64,000 nt of DNA from Chitinophaga parva (GTDB lineage: Bacteria; Bacteroidota; Bacteroidia; Chitinophagales; Chitinophagaceae). A program made the translations under genes and the position numbers. A model generated the notes under the pieces. That model was given only the letters and a program-made list of their open reading frames with translations, did no database searches and was not told the origin of the DNA. The stretch covers positions 1,178,001 to 1,242,000 of the forward strand of contig NZ_QCYK01000001.1 of NCBI RefSeq assembly GCF_003071345.1. Direction: 5' to 3'. The first letter of the stretch is position 1, and every line of letters starts with the position of its first letter. Of the stretch, positions 9,095 to 16,979 are shown in pieces.

Positions 9095-10627
9095 TTATGC
9101 ACCAAACACTTCCAGCGCTTTGGCAATGCGGGCAATGGTTTGCTCGCGGCCAATGGTAGCAGCGATCACGAACACCGGCGGGCCAAATTTGCCACTGGTG
9201 AGCATGATGCGGAAGGGCAGTTGCAGGTCACCCATTTTGAGGTTCTTTTCCGCGGCCAGGGCCTTAAAGCTTTCTTCCAGTGCAGAGGCGCTGAAATCAT
9301 GCTGGGAGGCCAGTTGCAGGTTCCAGGCGTCGAAGAACTGTTGTTTGTCTGCATTCCATTTGGGCTTCACCGCACCTTCATCATAGCTGGCGGGTGCTTC
9401 AAAGAAGAAGAAGCCATGGTCCCAGATCTCGTTGATAAACTGGCAGCGCTCTTTTACCAAACCCGCCACTGTGGCTACGTATGAAGGATCTGCCACGATG
9501 CCTTTTGCTTCCAGTACGGGGGCAAAAAGGCCGGCCAGTTTTTCATTATCCGTGCGGACAATGTATTCATGGTTGAACCATTTGGCTTTATCAAAATCAA
9601 ACTTAGCACCGCCCTTGTGCACACGGTCCATGGAAAAGCGGGCAATGAGTTCTTCCATACTGAAGATCTCCTGGCCGCTGCCATCATTCCAGCCCAGCAT
9701 GGCCAGCATGTTTACAAAAGCCTCCGGCAGGAAGCCGCGTTCGCGGAAGCCGGTGGTCAGTTCGCCGGTCTTGGGATCGGTCCAGTTCATGGCAAACACG
9801 GGGAAGCCCAGGCGGTCTCCGTCACGCTTGCTCAGTTTACCATTGCCATCGGGCTTCAGGATCAGGGGCAGGTGGGCCCATTGTGGCATATGCGCTTCCC
9901 AGCCCAGGTATTTCCAGAGCAGGATGTGCACCGGGGCGGAGGGCAGCCATTCTTCCCCGCGGAAGGCGTGGCTGATCTTCATCAGGTAATCATCCACCAC
10001 CACGGCCAGGTGATAGGTGGGCATACCGTCTGCCTTGAGCAGCACCTTATCATCTACGCTGCTGGTATTGAAAGTAACCTCCCCACGGATCATATCAGTG
10101 AAACGCAGGTCTTCATCTGCCGGCATGTTAATGCGGATCACGTGCGGGGTACCGGCAGCCAGCAGGGCGGTTACTTCATCCTGGGAAAGGCTGTGGGAAT
10201 TGCGCATGTGATGGCGCATTTTGATATTGTATTGGGGGGATGGATTTTCCGGTGTTTTAAAACGTTCGCGCATGGCCTCCAGCTCCTGCGGGGTATCAAA
10301 AGCGTAGTAGGCATGGCCCTGTGCTACCAGCTGTTCTGCATACTGGCGGTACAGGGGCTTGCGCTCACTCTGGCGGTAGGGGCCGTATTCACCACCGGCT
10401 TCGCTACCTTCATCGGGCAAAAGGCCGCACCAGCGCAGGCATTCCAGGATATATTCTTCCGCGCCGGGCACGTAGCGGGTTTGATCAGTATCTTCAATAC
10501 GCAGCACAAAAGTGCCATGGTGGTGGCGGGCAAACAGGTAGTTGAACAATACCGTGCGAACGCCACCCAGGTGTAAACCACCGGTAGGACTGGGTGCAAA
10601 ACGCACCCTAACTTTTCTCTGTTCCAT
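9095..10627 (-). CDS. gltX: Glutamate--tRNA ligase
   Basis: Charges tRNA-Glu with glutamate in the cytoplasm. About 510 residues, usual for a bacterial GluRS. The N-terminal class I signature is RFAPSPTGGLHLGGVRT (HIGH equivalent HLGG), and the second ATP-binding motif is KLSKRDGD. The frame extends to a TTG at 10636, but the ATG at 10627 (MEQRKVRVRF) is the sensible start. A -7 box (TACCTTTG, minus strand) ends only 6 bases before this ATG, so the mRNA may be nearly leaderless. It is divergent from the deacetylase gene. Confidence 0.97.
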   Translation of the reverse strand: MEQRKVRVRFAPSPTGGLHLGGVRTVLFNYLFARHHHGTFVLRIEDTDQTRYVPGAEEYILECLRWCGLLPDEGSEAGGEYGPYRQSERKPLYRQYAEQLVAQGHAYYAFDTPQELEAMRERFKTPENPSPQYNIKMRHHMRNSHSLSQDEVTALLAAGTPHVIRINMPADEDLRFTDMIRGEVTFNTSSVDDKVLLKADGMPTYHLAVVVDDYLMKISHAFRGEEWLPSAPVHILLWKYLGWEAHMPQWAHLPLILKPDGNGKLSKRDGDRLGFPVFAMNWTDPKTGELTTGFRERGFLPEAFVNMLAMLGWNDGSGQEIFSMEELIARFSMDRVHKGGAKFDFDKAKWFNHEYIVRTDNEKLAGLFAPVLEAKGIVADPSYVATVAGLVKERCQFINEIWDHGFFFFEAPASYDEGAVKPKWNADKQQFFDAWNLQLASQHDFSASALEESFKALAAEKNLKMGDLQLPFRIMLTSGKFGPPVFVIAATIGREQTIARIAKALEVFGA

Positions 10628-10633
10628 AGGTAA

Positions 10634-10649
10634 CAAAGGTATACTTTTG
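10634..10649. promoter_or_regulatory. Back-to-back -7 boxes for gltX and the deacetylase
   Basis: CAAAGGTA (minus-strand TACCTTTG, 10634-10641) directly abuts TACTTTTG on the plus strand (10642-10649). Both fit the Bacteroidota -7 consensus TAnnTTTG. They serve gltX (ATG at 10627) and the deacetylase (ATG at 10666), so two polymerases could not use the site at the same time. Confidence 0.7.
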
Positions 10650-10665
10650 AAGATAATTGTCCATT

Positions 10666-11298
10666 ATGTTCTACCTGACCAAGACGCCGGCCCTCGTGAA
10701 GGCCCTTTACAAAAGCTGCACCTGGAGCCTTTCCCCGGCCGCCAATGCCGTGTACCTCACGTTTGACGACGGCCCCCATCCTACGGCCACCCCTTTTGTG
10801 CTGGACCAGCTGAAGGCCCACGGGGCCAAGGGTACTTTCTTTTGCATTGGAAAAAATGTGCAGGCCTACCCGGAGATCTACCAGCGCATCCTGGAAGAAG
10901 GCCATGCGGTGGGCAACCATACGCATAACCACCTCAATGGCTGGAAAACCGGCACAGGCAAGTATTTAGAAGACGTAATGGAAGCACGCCGGTACATCCA
11001 GGGGCCCCTCTTCCGGCCACCGTATGGGCGCATTACGCCTTTCCAGGTAAAGCAGATCAAAGAACGTATACCAGGGGCCCAGATCATTATGTGGGACGTG
11101 CTGAGCGGGGATTTTGATACGGAAATAGGCGGGGATGCCTGCGTGGAGAATGTAGTGTTCAAGGCAAAGCCAGGCTCCATCATCGTATTCCACGACAGTA
11201 CCAAGGCCTGGGACCGCATGTCTTATGCCCTGCCGCGGGTGCTGGCATTCTGCGAAAAACAAAAATGGGAGATGAAAGCCATCCCTGCTACAAGTTGA
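10666..11298 (+). CDS. Polysaccharide deacetylase (NodB homology, CE4-type)
   Basis: A putative N- or O-deacetylase acting on a cell-wall or extracellular polysaccharide. About 210 residues, essentially the NodB domain alone. Motif 1 VYLTFDDGPHP provides the catalytic and metal Asp residues, motif 2 GNHTHNHLN the two metal-binding His residues, motif 3 FRPPYGR, and a late IVFHDSTKAW motif. A TTG lies 9 bases upstream, but ATG at 10666 is preferred. No clear signal peptide is visible, so export is uncertain. It is divergent from gltX with about 38 bp between the starts. Confidence 0.92.
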   Translation: MFYLTKTPALVKALYKSCTWSLSPAANAVYLTFDDGPHPTATPFVLDQLKAHGAKGTFFCIGKNVQAYPEIYQRILEEGHAVGNHTHNHLNGWKTGTGKYLEDVMEARRYIQGPLFRPPYGRITPFQVKQIKERIPGAQIIMWDVLSGDFDTEIGGDACVENVVFKAKPGSIIVFHDSTKAWDRMSYALPRVLAFCEKQKWEMKAIPATS

Positions 11299-11368
11299 AC
11301 CAAAGGCGATGCATAGCCGGTAATAGCGCGATATGAGCCCGCTGTTCCATTGTTCAGTGATAAAAAGG

Positions 11369-11405
11369 AAAGGGGGCCGGCGCTAAATGTGAGCCGGCCC
11401 CCTTT
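11369..11405. terminator. Bidirectional terminator
   Basis: AAAGGGGGCCGGC pairs perfectly with GCCGGCCCCCTTT around an 11-base loop. It sits between convergent genes and can end both the deacetylase and the lipoprotein transcript. Confidence 0.85.
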
Positions 11406-11429
11406 GCATATGTTTAAACCAATCGCTGC

Positions 11430-12263
11430 TTAGAGCTTGATCATCTTCGTATAATTACCCACCACTACCGTGGCACTGTCATCGCAGATTCCATTGCCGT
11501 AATCAATGGTGCCGGTGAGCTTGCCGCGTACCACGGTAGCTTTGCCTTTACCGATCCAGCGGCAATCCCAGGCTTTCACCAGGGTGTCTGTTACAGTGAT
11601 AGCGGCGCTATCGCCGGTGGGATATTTCAGGGCCGCAAAGCCAATGCCTTTGAAGCCGTCTGTATCAACGATGAGGGTCTTGTTGCTGTTGTAGGTATAA
11701 GTGGTGGTGTCACCTACGGTTACCGTGCCGCTGATCACCTGGGTGTATTTAAGTGCACTGGTGAGGTTGCCGCTGGTCAGGGTTTCTGTACCCACCAGTT
11801 TAACGCCGTCCACGGTATAGTTAGTGGAGGTGATGGTCACCGTATTATTAGCCACCAGGAAGGGATGCGGCAAAGTGATGATCAGCTGGCCGGAGCGTTT
11901 TTTACCATCCAGGCCAATGCTGCCATTTTTGAAATCCAGGGTTACGGTTTTAGGCCAGGTATTGTCTACCGGTGTATAGCTGATTTCAAAGCCATATTGC
12001 ACGCTGGGCTCCTGGCTGGCGGTGCTGGTCCGGGCTTCCGTCATATCTTTGGTACCATTGAAACTTACTTCAAACACATCGCTGAAGCCGGCTGATGCAG
12101 CAGATTCATTACTGATGGAAGCAATGGCGTTGTTGGTTGCTACCACGTTGGAAGTGGAGTTGGCGTCGTTGTTATTTTTCTTACAGGCGAAGAAAACAGT
12201 TATGGTGGCCAGGCTCAGGGCAGCAGTAGCCACAACGCGATTGGTGCTGAAATAAGTTTTCAT
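11430..12263 (-). CDS. Unrecognised secreted lipoprotein
   Basis: A 277-residue protein with a lipoprotein signal (Cys27 in FFACKKNN), then an Asn/Ser/Thr-rich stretch and a body rich in beta-forming Thr/Val/Gly sequence. No family is recognised; it resembles Bacteroidota surface lipoproteins of unknown role. The frame runs up to 12326, but the ATG at 12263 opens the signal peptide. A minus-strand -7 box lies at 12324-12331, giving a leader of about 55 bases. It is divergent from tatD. Confidence 0.8.
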   Translation of the reverse strand: MKTYFSTNRVVATAALSLATITVFFACKKNNNDANSTSNVVATNNAIASISNESAASAGFSDVFEVSFNGTKDMTEARTSTASQEPSVQYGFEISYTPVDNTWPKTVTLDFKNGSIGLDGKKRSGQLIITLPHPFLVANNTVTITSTNYTVDGVKLVGTETLTSGNLTSALKYTQVISGTVTVGDTTTYTYNSNKTLIVDTDGFKGIGFAALKYPTGDSAAITVTDTLVKAWDCRWIGKGKATVVRGKLTGTIDYGNGICDDSATVVVGNYTKMIKL

Positions 12264-12301
12264 AGAAATAGTTGAAGATGTTAGGTTGTTTTCAATAAGG
12301 T

Positions 12302-12331
12302 TACCTTTGTAGGATATAGTAGACAAATATA
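12302..12331. promoter_or_regulatory. Overlapping face-to-face promoters (tatD and lipoprotein)
   Basis: TACCTTTG on the plus strand (12302-12309) and TATATTTG on the minus strand (12324-12331) both match TAnnTTTG. Transcription from each would start between the boxes and run through the other promoter. Confidence 0.55.
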
Positions 12332-12366
12332 TATAAAATAAGTTTAATCTTATTCAGAAATATTTT

Positions 12367-13137
12367 ATGAATTGGACCGATACCCATACGCACCTGTATA
12401 GTGACAGCTTTAACACTGACCGGGAGGCTATGATTACCAGGGCTATAGATGCAGGAGTGGGCACCTTGTTGCTGCCCAATGTGGATGAAACCACCATTGA
12501 CGGCATGCTGGCGCTGGAAACGCAGTTTCCCGGGCACTGCTTCCCGATGATGGGCGTGCATCCCTGCCATGTGAACGGGAACGTGGAAAATGTGCTGGCG
12601 CTGATCCGTGACTGGTTTTCCCGCCGCACGTTCGTGGGCGTGGGGGAAATAGGGCTGGATTTTTACTGGGACACTACCTTCCGGGAGCAGCAGCACCACG
12701 CATTCCGGGAGCAACTGAAACTGGCCAAACAGTACCGGGTACCGGTATCTATCCACAGCCGCAGTGCTACACCGGAGGCGATTGCCGATGTAAAGGCGCT
12801 GCAGGATGGCACGCTGAGCGGCGTGTTCCACTGTTTTTCCGGCACACTGGAAGAAGCAAAGGAAATCATTGACCTGGGCTTTTACCTGGGAATAGGCGGT
12901 GTGCTCACATTTAAGAAATCCGGGTTGGATAAGATCGTGGAGCAGGTAGGCATAGAACACCTGGTGCTGGAAACAGATGCGCCCTACCTGGCGCCGGTGC
13001 CTTACCGTGGCAAGCGCAATGAAAGTGCCTATATTCCCTTGATAGGCCAATGCCTTGCAGATATAAAAAATCTAAAAATTGAAGAGGTAGCGGAAATAAC
13101 GAGCAGTAATGCCTGCAAATTATTCAAAATGCACTAA
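12367..13137 (+). CDS. TatD family metal-dependent hydrolase (DNase)
   Basis: A cytoplasmic TIM-barrel hydrolase of the TatD/YcfH family, linked to 3'-5' exonuclease activity on DNA. 256 residues, the normal length. Metal-binding motifs are present in order: DTHTHLY at the N-terminus, GEIGLDFYWD, IHSRSA, HCFSG and ETDAPYLAP. The start is the ATG at 12367. The asparaginase follows 42 bp later, with its own -7 box between. Confidence 0.95.
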   Translation: MNWTDTHTHLYSDSFNTDREAMITRAIDAGVGTLLLPNVDETTIDGMLALETQFPGHCFPMMGVHPCHVNGNVENVLALIRDWFSRRTFVGVGEIGLDFYWDTTFREQQHHAFREQLKLAKQYRVPVSIHSRSATPEAIADVKALQDGTLSGVFHCFSGTLEEAKEIIDLGFYLGIGGVLTFKKSGLDKIVEQVGIEHLVLETDAPYLAPVPYRGKRNESAYIPLIGQCLADIKNLKIEEVAEITSSNACKLFKMH

Positions 13138-13149
13138 TCATTTAGGGGG

Positions 13150-13157
13150 TACCTTTG
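13150..13157 (+). promoter_or_regulatory. -7 promoter box for asparaginase
   Basis: TACCTTTG fits TAnnTTTG. It lies 22 bases before the asparaginase ATG. Confidence 0.6.
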
Positions 13158-13179
13158 CGTACAATTTCCACCGCTAAGG

Positions 13180-14220
13180 ATGACTAAGATTTTGATCATT
13201 TACACGGGAGGAACGGTTGGTATGATCTACGATGACAAGACCAAATCGCTCCGCCCGATAGGGTTTAACGAGATAAGGAACAATTTGCCGGAACTGTACC
13301 GGATGGGAATAGATTTTTATGTGTACACCTTTAACCCGCCCATTGATTCATCGGACATGCAGCCGGAGATCTGGGTGGAACTGGCCAGCATTATCGAAGA
13401 CCGCTACGACCGCTATGATGGATTTGTGATCCTCCACGGGTCAGACACCATGGCGTTTACCGCTTCCGCGCTCAGCTTTATGCTGCAACATCTTTCCAAA
13501 CCTGTAATACTTACCGGCTCCCAGCTGCCCATTGGCAAGATCCGCACGGATGCCAAGGAAAATATCATCACGGCCATGGAGATTGCCGCCACCCGGCACA
13601 ATGGCCACGCCATGGTGCCAGAAGTGTGCATCTATTTCGACTTCTCCCTCTTCCGCGGCAACCGCTCCAAGAAGTATAATGCAGAGAAGTTTGAAGCCTT
13701 TTACTCCATGAACTACCCGCCCCTGGCCGAAGCGGGCATTGACATCAAATACAAATCCGCCTTCATGCAGCCCGTGCCCACGGAGCCGCTGGTAGTACAT
13801 AAGAACCTGGAAACGAACATCACGGTGCTGAAACTGTTTCCCGGTATCACCCGCAAGTCTGTGGAGGCCATATTGAGTGTGCCCGGCCTGAAAGGCGTGA
13901 TCATGGAGACCTTTGGCAGTGGCAATGCCAATACACAGCCCTGGTTCATTGAGTGCATCCGCAAGGCCATAGAGCGGGGTGCCACGGTGGTGGACATTAC
14001 CCAATGCGATGGTGGCTCCGTGGAGTTGGGCAAGTATGAGACCAGCCGGGAACTGAAACGGATGGGGGTCGTGAGCGGCCATGATATGACCTTTGAGGCG
14101 GCTATCACCAAACTCATGTTCGTTCTGGGCCAGGAAAACCTGACGCAGGACCAGGTGCGGGAAATGATAGAACGGCCACTGTGCGGTGAATTGACGCCGA
14201 TAGAAATAAACGAGGAGTAA
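13180..14220 (+). CDS. ansA: Type I L-asparaginase
   Basis: Hydrolyses L-asparagine to aspartate and ammonia, probably in the cytoplasm since no signal peptide is seen. 346 residues. The first catalytic Thr lies in YTGGTVGM (residues 8-15), and the second triad in ILHGSDTM near residue 90. A C-terminal small domain carries ETFGSGNAN and DITQCDGGSVELGKYE. Type I (cytoplasmic, low affinity) is inferred from the missing signal peptide and overall similarity to AnsA. It is followed by the tRNA-Ser promoter. Confidence 0.93.
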   Translation: MTKILIIYTGGTVGMIYDDKTKSLRPIGFNEIRNNLPELYRMGIDFYVYTFNPPIDSSDMQPEIWVELASIIEDRYDRYDGFVILHGSDTMAFTASALSFMLQHLSKPVILTGSQLPIGKIRTDAKENIITAMEIAATRHNGHAMVPEVCIYFDFSLFRGNRSKKYNAEKFEAFYSMNYPPLAEAGIDIKYKSAFMQPVPTEPLVVHKNLETNITVLKLFPGITRKSVEAILSVPGLKGVIMETFGSGNANTQPWFIECIRKAIERGATVVDITQCDGGSVELGKYETSRELKRMGVVSGHDMTFEAAITKLMFVLGQENLTQDQVREMIERPLCGELTPIEINEE

Positions 14221-14234
14221 TTTCTGCAATAATA

Positions 14235-14265
14235 TTTGGAGAATAGGGGCAAATCGCTATCTTTG
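14235..14265 (+). promoter_or_regulatory. Promoter of tRNA-Ser
   Basis: TTTG at 14235-14238 (-33) and TATCTTTG at 14258-14265 (-7) are separated by 19 bp, the textbook Bacteroidota primary-sigma spacing. Transcription should start near 14271, about 20 bases before the tRNA. Confidence 0.8.
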
Positions 14266-14290
14266 CAGCCCATTAAGAAACTTTCAACCT

Positions 14291-14377
14291 GGAGACGTGT
14301 CCGAGTGGTTGAAGGAGCACGCCTGGAAAGTGTGTATACGGGAAACCGTATCGCGAGTTCGAATCTCGCCGTCTCCG
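14291..14377 (+). tRNA. tRNA-Ser (anticodon GGA)
   Basis: An 87-base class II tRNA. The acceptor arms GGAGACG and CGTCTCC pair exactly, with discriminator G at 14377. The anticodon stem CACGC/GTGTG encloses the loop CTGGAAA, giving anticodon GGA (serine UCC/UCU). A long variable arm (TATACGGGAAACCGTA region) and the T-arm GAGTTCGAATCTC follow. CCA is not encoded. Confidence 0.96.
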
Positions 14378-14386
14378 CTGAACAAA

Positions 14387-14421
14387 AACGCCTTTGAGTC
14401 TTGGACTCGAAGGCGTTTTTT
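14387..14421 (+). terminator. Terminator of tRNA-Ser
   Basis: AACGCCTTTGAGTC pairs with GACTCGAAGGCGTT around TTG, followed by a run of T. Confidence 0.9.
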
Positions 14422-14444
14422 GCATTTAAAGAATTGTGGAATTA

Positions 14445-14605
14445 TTATGCTATAGACATTCCACGTAAATCTTCAGGCATTGCGAACAGTAATGATTGAT
14501 CTAAGGGCATTCCGGTTTTAACGCATCGAATTTCCCTTCCCATTCCTTTTTAAGCGTAGTCTTTAGGTCATTAAGATGGCCCGGAGTTATTTTGGTGTTA
14601 GCGCT
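14445..14605 (-). pseudogene. Frameshifted remnant of an unidentified gene
   Basis: Two minus-strand reading frames join into one plausible peptide. The first (14605-14501) reads ITPGHLNDLKTTLKKEWEG and on to KFDALKPECP, then stops. The second, shifted by one base (14510-14445), continues [20 protein letters not shown]. There is no start codon or remaining N-terminus. The family is not recognised. Its place next to tRNA-Ser suggests debris from an insertion (inference). Confidence 0.45.
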
Positions 14606-14614
14606 TTAAGTGGT

Positions 14615-15643
14615 TTATTTTTCAAAACCGGTCTCAAAGCCTGGCGGGTTATCAATCAATGGTTCATTGGCAGCCCGTTTCGTAAAGCTGATCTCCTGCA
14701 CTCCCGTCGCGTTTCCTGTTTTCAAGATCAGCGCCGTGTTATTGGTACCTGAGTAATATTTCATCTCAAAATTATAGACCTTCCTTTCCTGCTTATAGTC
14801 GGTTAAGCCGCTTACAAAAGGGCCCCATTCTTTGGTGCTGCTTGTCTTTTTCCACCATCCGCCTTTAGCTTGTTTCGGCGTAAAACTGATCTGGCTGCCA
14901 TTTATGGAGTAAGTCCCTACTTCATAAATGAATAAGATATTTTTCGCTCCGTAAACCATCCAGCTCTTGGCACGATAAATATAAGTTCCATCTTCTTTTA
15001 AAAGATATTCGCTTCTTGAATAGCCGGCGGTATATTGAGGAAAGCCATTGGAATACCCGCTCGTTTCCAGCAAATTGTATGACCATAATCCAACGACAGC
15101 ATTTCCATTGCCCTTAGCTGCCAGGGAAGTATGGTTAGTATTGGAAGATCCGGGATGATCAGCAGCCGCTATATCCAATGAACCAAGCATGGTTTGATAC
15201 GCTTTCAAATAGGGCATGGCGGTTGCATTGCACAGTATCGCCACGCAAACCTTCTTGTTGCTATACACCGTAAGCATACTTGCTACGTTGGCGCCATTGT
15301 ACTGCCATACGCCGTTGCCGCTCATTGCCGTCCAGCCGCTTTCAGACGTTGGTTCCGTTTTATCGGGCGCTGAAATGGCTCTGCCGTTTGCAACCAGTTC
15401 ATTCCAGTCCTTGTCAAAATCGCTTTGTATATCACCCTCACTGCTGCGGTGCTGGTAAATAGCTATCTGTGCCCAGTTGCCACCATCAATGCGGGAATAA
15501 GAGATATTGCCATCTCCGGCTTTCCCTGTCCAGTTTTGAGGAGCGGTATAGGTAACAATATCAAAGGACTGCTTTTGGGCAAATCCCGGGCAGCTCATTG
15601 TTATTACCAGGATAAACAGGAGCCTATTTTTTATTGATCTCAT
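14615..15643 (-). CDS. Secreted protein of unknown function, possible lipocalin-like C-terminal half
   Basis: 342 residues with a signal peptide ending near FAQ (about residue 22). The N-terminal half (about 25-155, starting SFDIVTYTAPQNW) resembles a widespread Bacteroidota secreted domain of unknown role. The second half (about 180-335) has the alternating aromatic/hydrophobic strands and VVGLWSYN start of lipocalin-like stress domains (inference). It lies 13 bp after the gene at 15657-16403 in the same direction, so the two form one unit driven by the element at 16423-16472. Base composition is AT-richer than the flanks. Confidence 0.8.
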   Translation of the reverse strand: MRSIKNRLLFILVITMSCPGFAQKQSFDIVTYTAPQNWTGKAGDGNISYSRIDGGNWAQIAIYQHRSSEGDIQSDFDKDWNELVANGRAISAPDKTEPTSESGWTAMSGNGVWQYNGANVASMLTVYSNKKVCVAILCNATAMPYLKAYQTMLGSLDIAAADHPGSSNTNHTSLAAKGNGNAVVGLWSYNLLETSGYSNGFPQYTAGYSRSEYLLKEDGTYIYRAKSWMVYGAKNILFIYEVGTYSINGSQISFTPKQAKGGWWKKTSSTKEWGPFVSGLTDYKQERKVYNFEMKYYSGTNNTALILKTGNATGVQEISFTKRAANEPLIDNPPGFETGFEK

Positions 15644-15656
15644 CTCTTTTGCGGTT

Positions 15657-16403
15657 TCAATAATAATTATCTACTGTTACAGAAATGGTATTGTTGCTTA
15701 AATTCTGATCGCCGGTTTTATTGAGTGGATCTATCTTAATGGTGTAAATTCTATGCGGCCCAAGCCCTACAATACCGGGTTGCCAAACCACATTATCAAA
15801 TGCCATGGCATAGGCGGCCTCACCGGGTTTAAGGACAGGATTGGTATTGATAGTAAAAACCCAACCGGCATTAGGATCTCTGCTGGTAACAGCAAGTACA
15901 AAAGTTTTACCCGACAGGTAACTATTGAGCAACTTCAGGTTCCTTCCATTTTCCTGCCACCCGGAGGGGAGTTCTGTTTCCAGGTCAAAGGGAATGTTCA
16001 TCGGGTAAGAATTTTCTCCGAAACCAGGATCAGATGCAGACACCGAAGTGCTCAAAGCATTGGGAGAACCGTGTGCGTAATAAGACAGGAGATTCAGGTC
16101 AATATCGGTGGTTCCTGCATTAACTATTCTGCATTTAAGTGTGTAGCGCTTAAGCAAGGGGTCATACGATATCTGAAACTGATCAATCGCCAGGTCTTTT
16201 GTGAAAGGCTGGTTAGCCACAATGGTGGCTACGTTTAGTTTTATTGGCTTTATCGATATAACCTTTGGATCTGTTTGTGATACCTTCGGGCCTGTTATCA
16301 CTGTAGGAGCGATTTGACCTTTGGTTTGCATATCACTTTTTCTCTGTGCATGTACGGTCATTACCCCGGCAATGAATAGTATGAAGAAGCATATTTTTTT
16401 CAT
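15657..16403 (-). CDS. Secreted CARDB-like protein of unknown function
   Basis: 248 residues with a signal peptide (about 1-19, ending VHAQ). The C-terminal half ends in IDPLNKTGDQNLSNNTISV, the pattern seen at the end of CARDB-type immunoglobulin-like domains (Asp/Asn-rich turn before the last strand). The middle holds a predicted beta-sandwich with NAGTTDIDLN. No enzyme motif is visible. It is first in a two-gene unit with 14615-15643. The shared regulatory element ends 19 bases before its ATG. Confidence 0.8.
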   Translation of the reverse strand: MKKICFFILFIAGVMTVHAQRKSDMQTKGQIAPTVITGPKVSQTDPKVISIKPIKLNVATIVANQPFTKDLAIDQFQISYDPLLKRYTLKCRIVNAGTTDIDLNLLSYYAHGSPNALSTSVSASDPGFGENSYPMNIPFDLETELPSGWQENGRNLKLLNSYLSGKTFVLAVTSRDPNAGWVFTINTNPVLKPGEAAYAMAFDNVVWQPGIVGLGPHRIYTIKIDPLNKTGDQNLSNNTISVTVDNYY

Positions 16404-16422
16404 TTTATGTGATTTTATATAG

Positions 16423-16472
16423 TAAAAATAGAGCGGTGCCGGAGCCCGGGCAATCGTTAAAAAGATGATTTT
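16423..16472 (-). promoter_or_regulatory. Shared promoter element, copy 1
   Basis: Read in the gene direction: upstream box TTTTTAACGAT, a 21-bp spacer, then CTATTTTTA, which is a -7-like box with A in place of the final G. The first base of the CTA lies exactly 21 bases after the box, as in copies 2 and 3. It precedes the gene starting at 16403. Confidence 0.75.
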
Positions 16473-16546
16473 CCAGGTGGCTGCTATGTCGTGGCGGCTA
16501 AAAATGTTTATCCTGCCAGGTGCAGTACGGTTGTTTTTTGTTGCAT

Positions 16547-16864
16547 TTAATTTGCTGAAACCGGCTCATTAGGCTTCACGGCAACACTGTCCGTAGCAGG
16601 AGCCACCGCAGGTTCAGGATCAGCAGGCTTTTTCTTCTTCTTTTTGAAAAGGGTTTTTATCTTTTCCCCGGTTGCCCCTATTGCCTTGTCCGTTACATTG
16701 TCCGAAGTTTTGTTCACCGCTTCGTTCACCACTTTATCGGCAGCCCTGTCAGTTGAGCTATTGACGGCTGTAGTGGCTTTTGTTTTGATTTTAGGCAACA
16801 ACTGTGCATGCGCCATGCTACCCGTAAAGAGTATCATACATAACACGAAAACTGCTTTTTTCAT
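16547..16864 (-). CDS. Small secreted basic/helical protein
   Basis: 105 residues. A signal peptide (about 1-21, ending AHAQ) precedes a helix-forming stretch rich in Ala, Asp, Asn and Lys (AADKVVNEAVNKTSDNVTDK), then a KKKKKK cluster and a Pro/Ala/Val-rich tail. Function unknown. Similar amphipathic N-terminal segments occur at the front of some Bacteroidota OmpA-type lipoproteins, but no OmpA domain follows here. It lies 115 bp downstream of the Hcp-like gene and may be cotranscribed with it. Confidence 0.65.
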   Translation of the reverse strand: MKKAVFVLCMILFTGSMAHAQLLPKIKTKATTAVNSSTDRAADKVVNEAVNKTSDNVTDKAIGATGEKIKTLFKKKKKKPADPEPAVAPATDSVAVKPNEPVSAN

Positions 16865-16979
16865 TTATAAAATGTATTAATAGTTATAGAATAGCACCAT
16901 CTTCATCGCGTAATTTGTTATTACAGTAATTCCCTGTAAAAGCCGTCACTTGTCATTTAGCAACGGCAGTGGGCTGAGG

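Noticed and set aside
9569..10576. 335-codon plus-strand frame opposite gltX
   Set aside because: It is antisense to a canonical GluRS, with no recognisable domain or start signal.
14350..14380. tRNA-Ser 3' end as an attachment site for the AT-rich block
   Set aside because: No second copy of the tRNA 3' sequence was seen near 23540-23680, and no integrase is present, so this is not listed as an att site.
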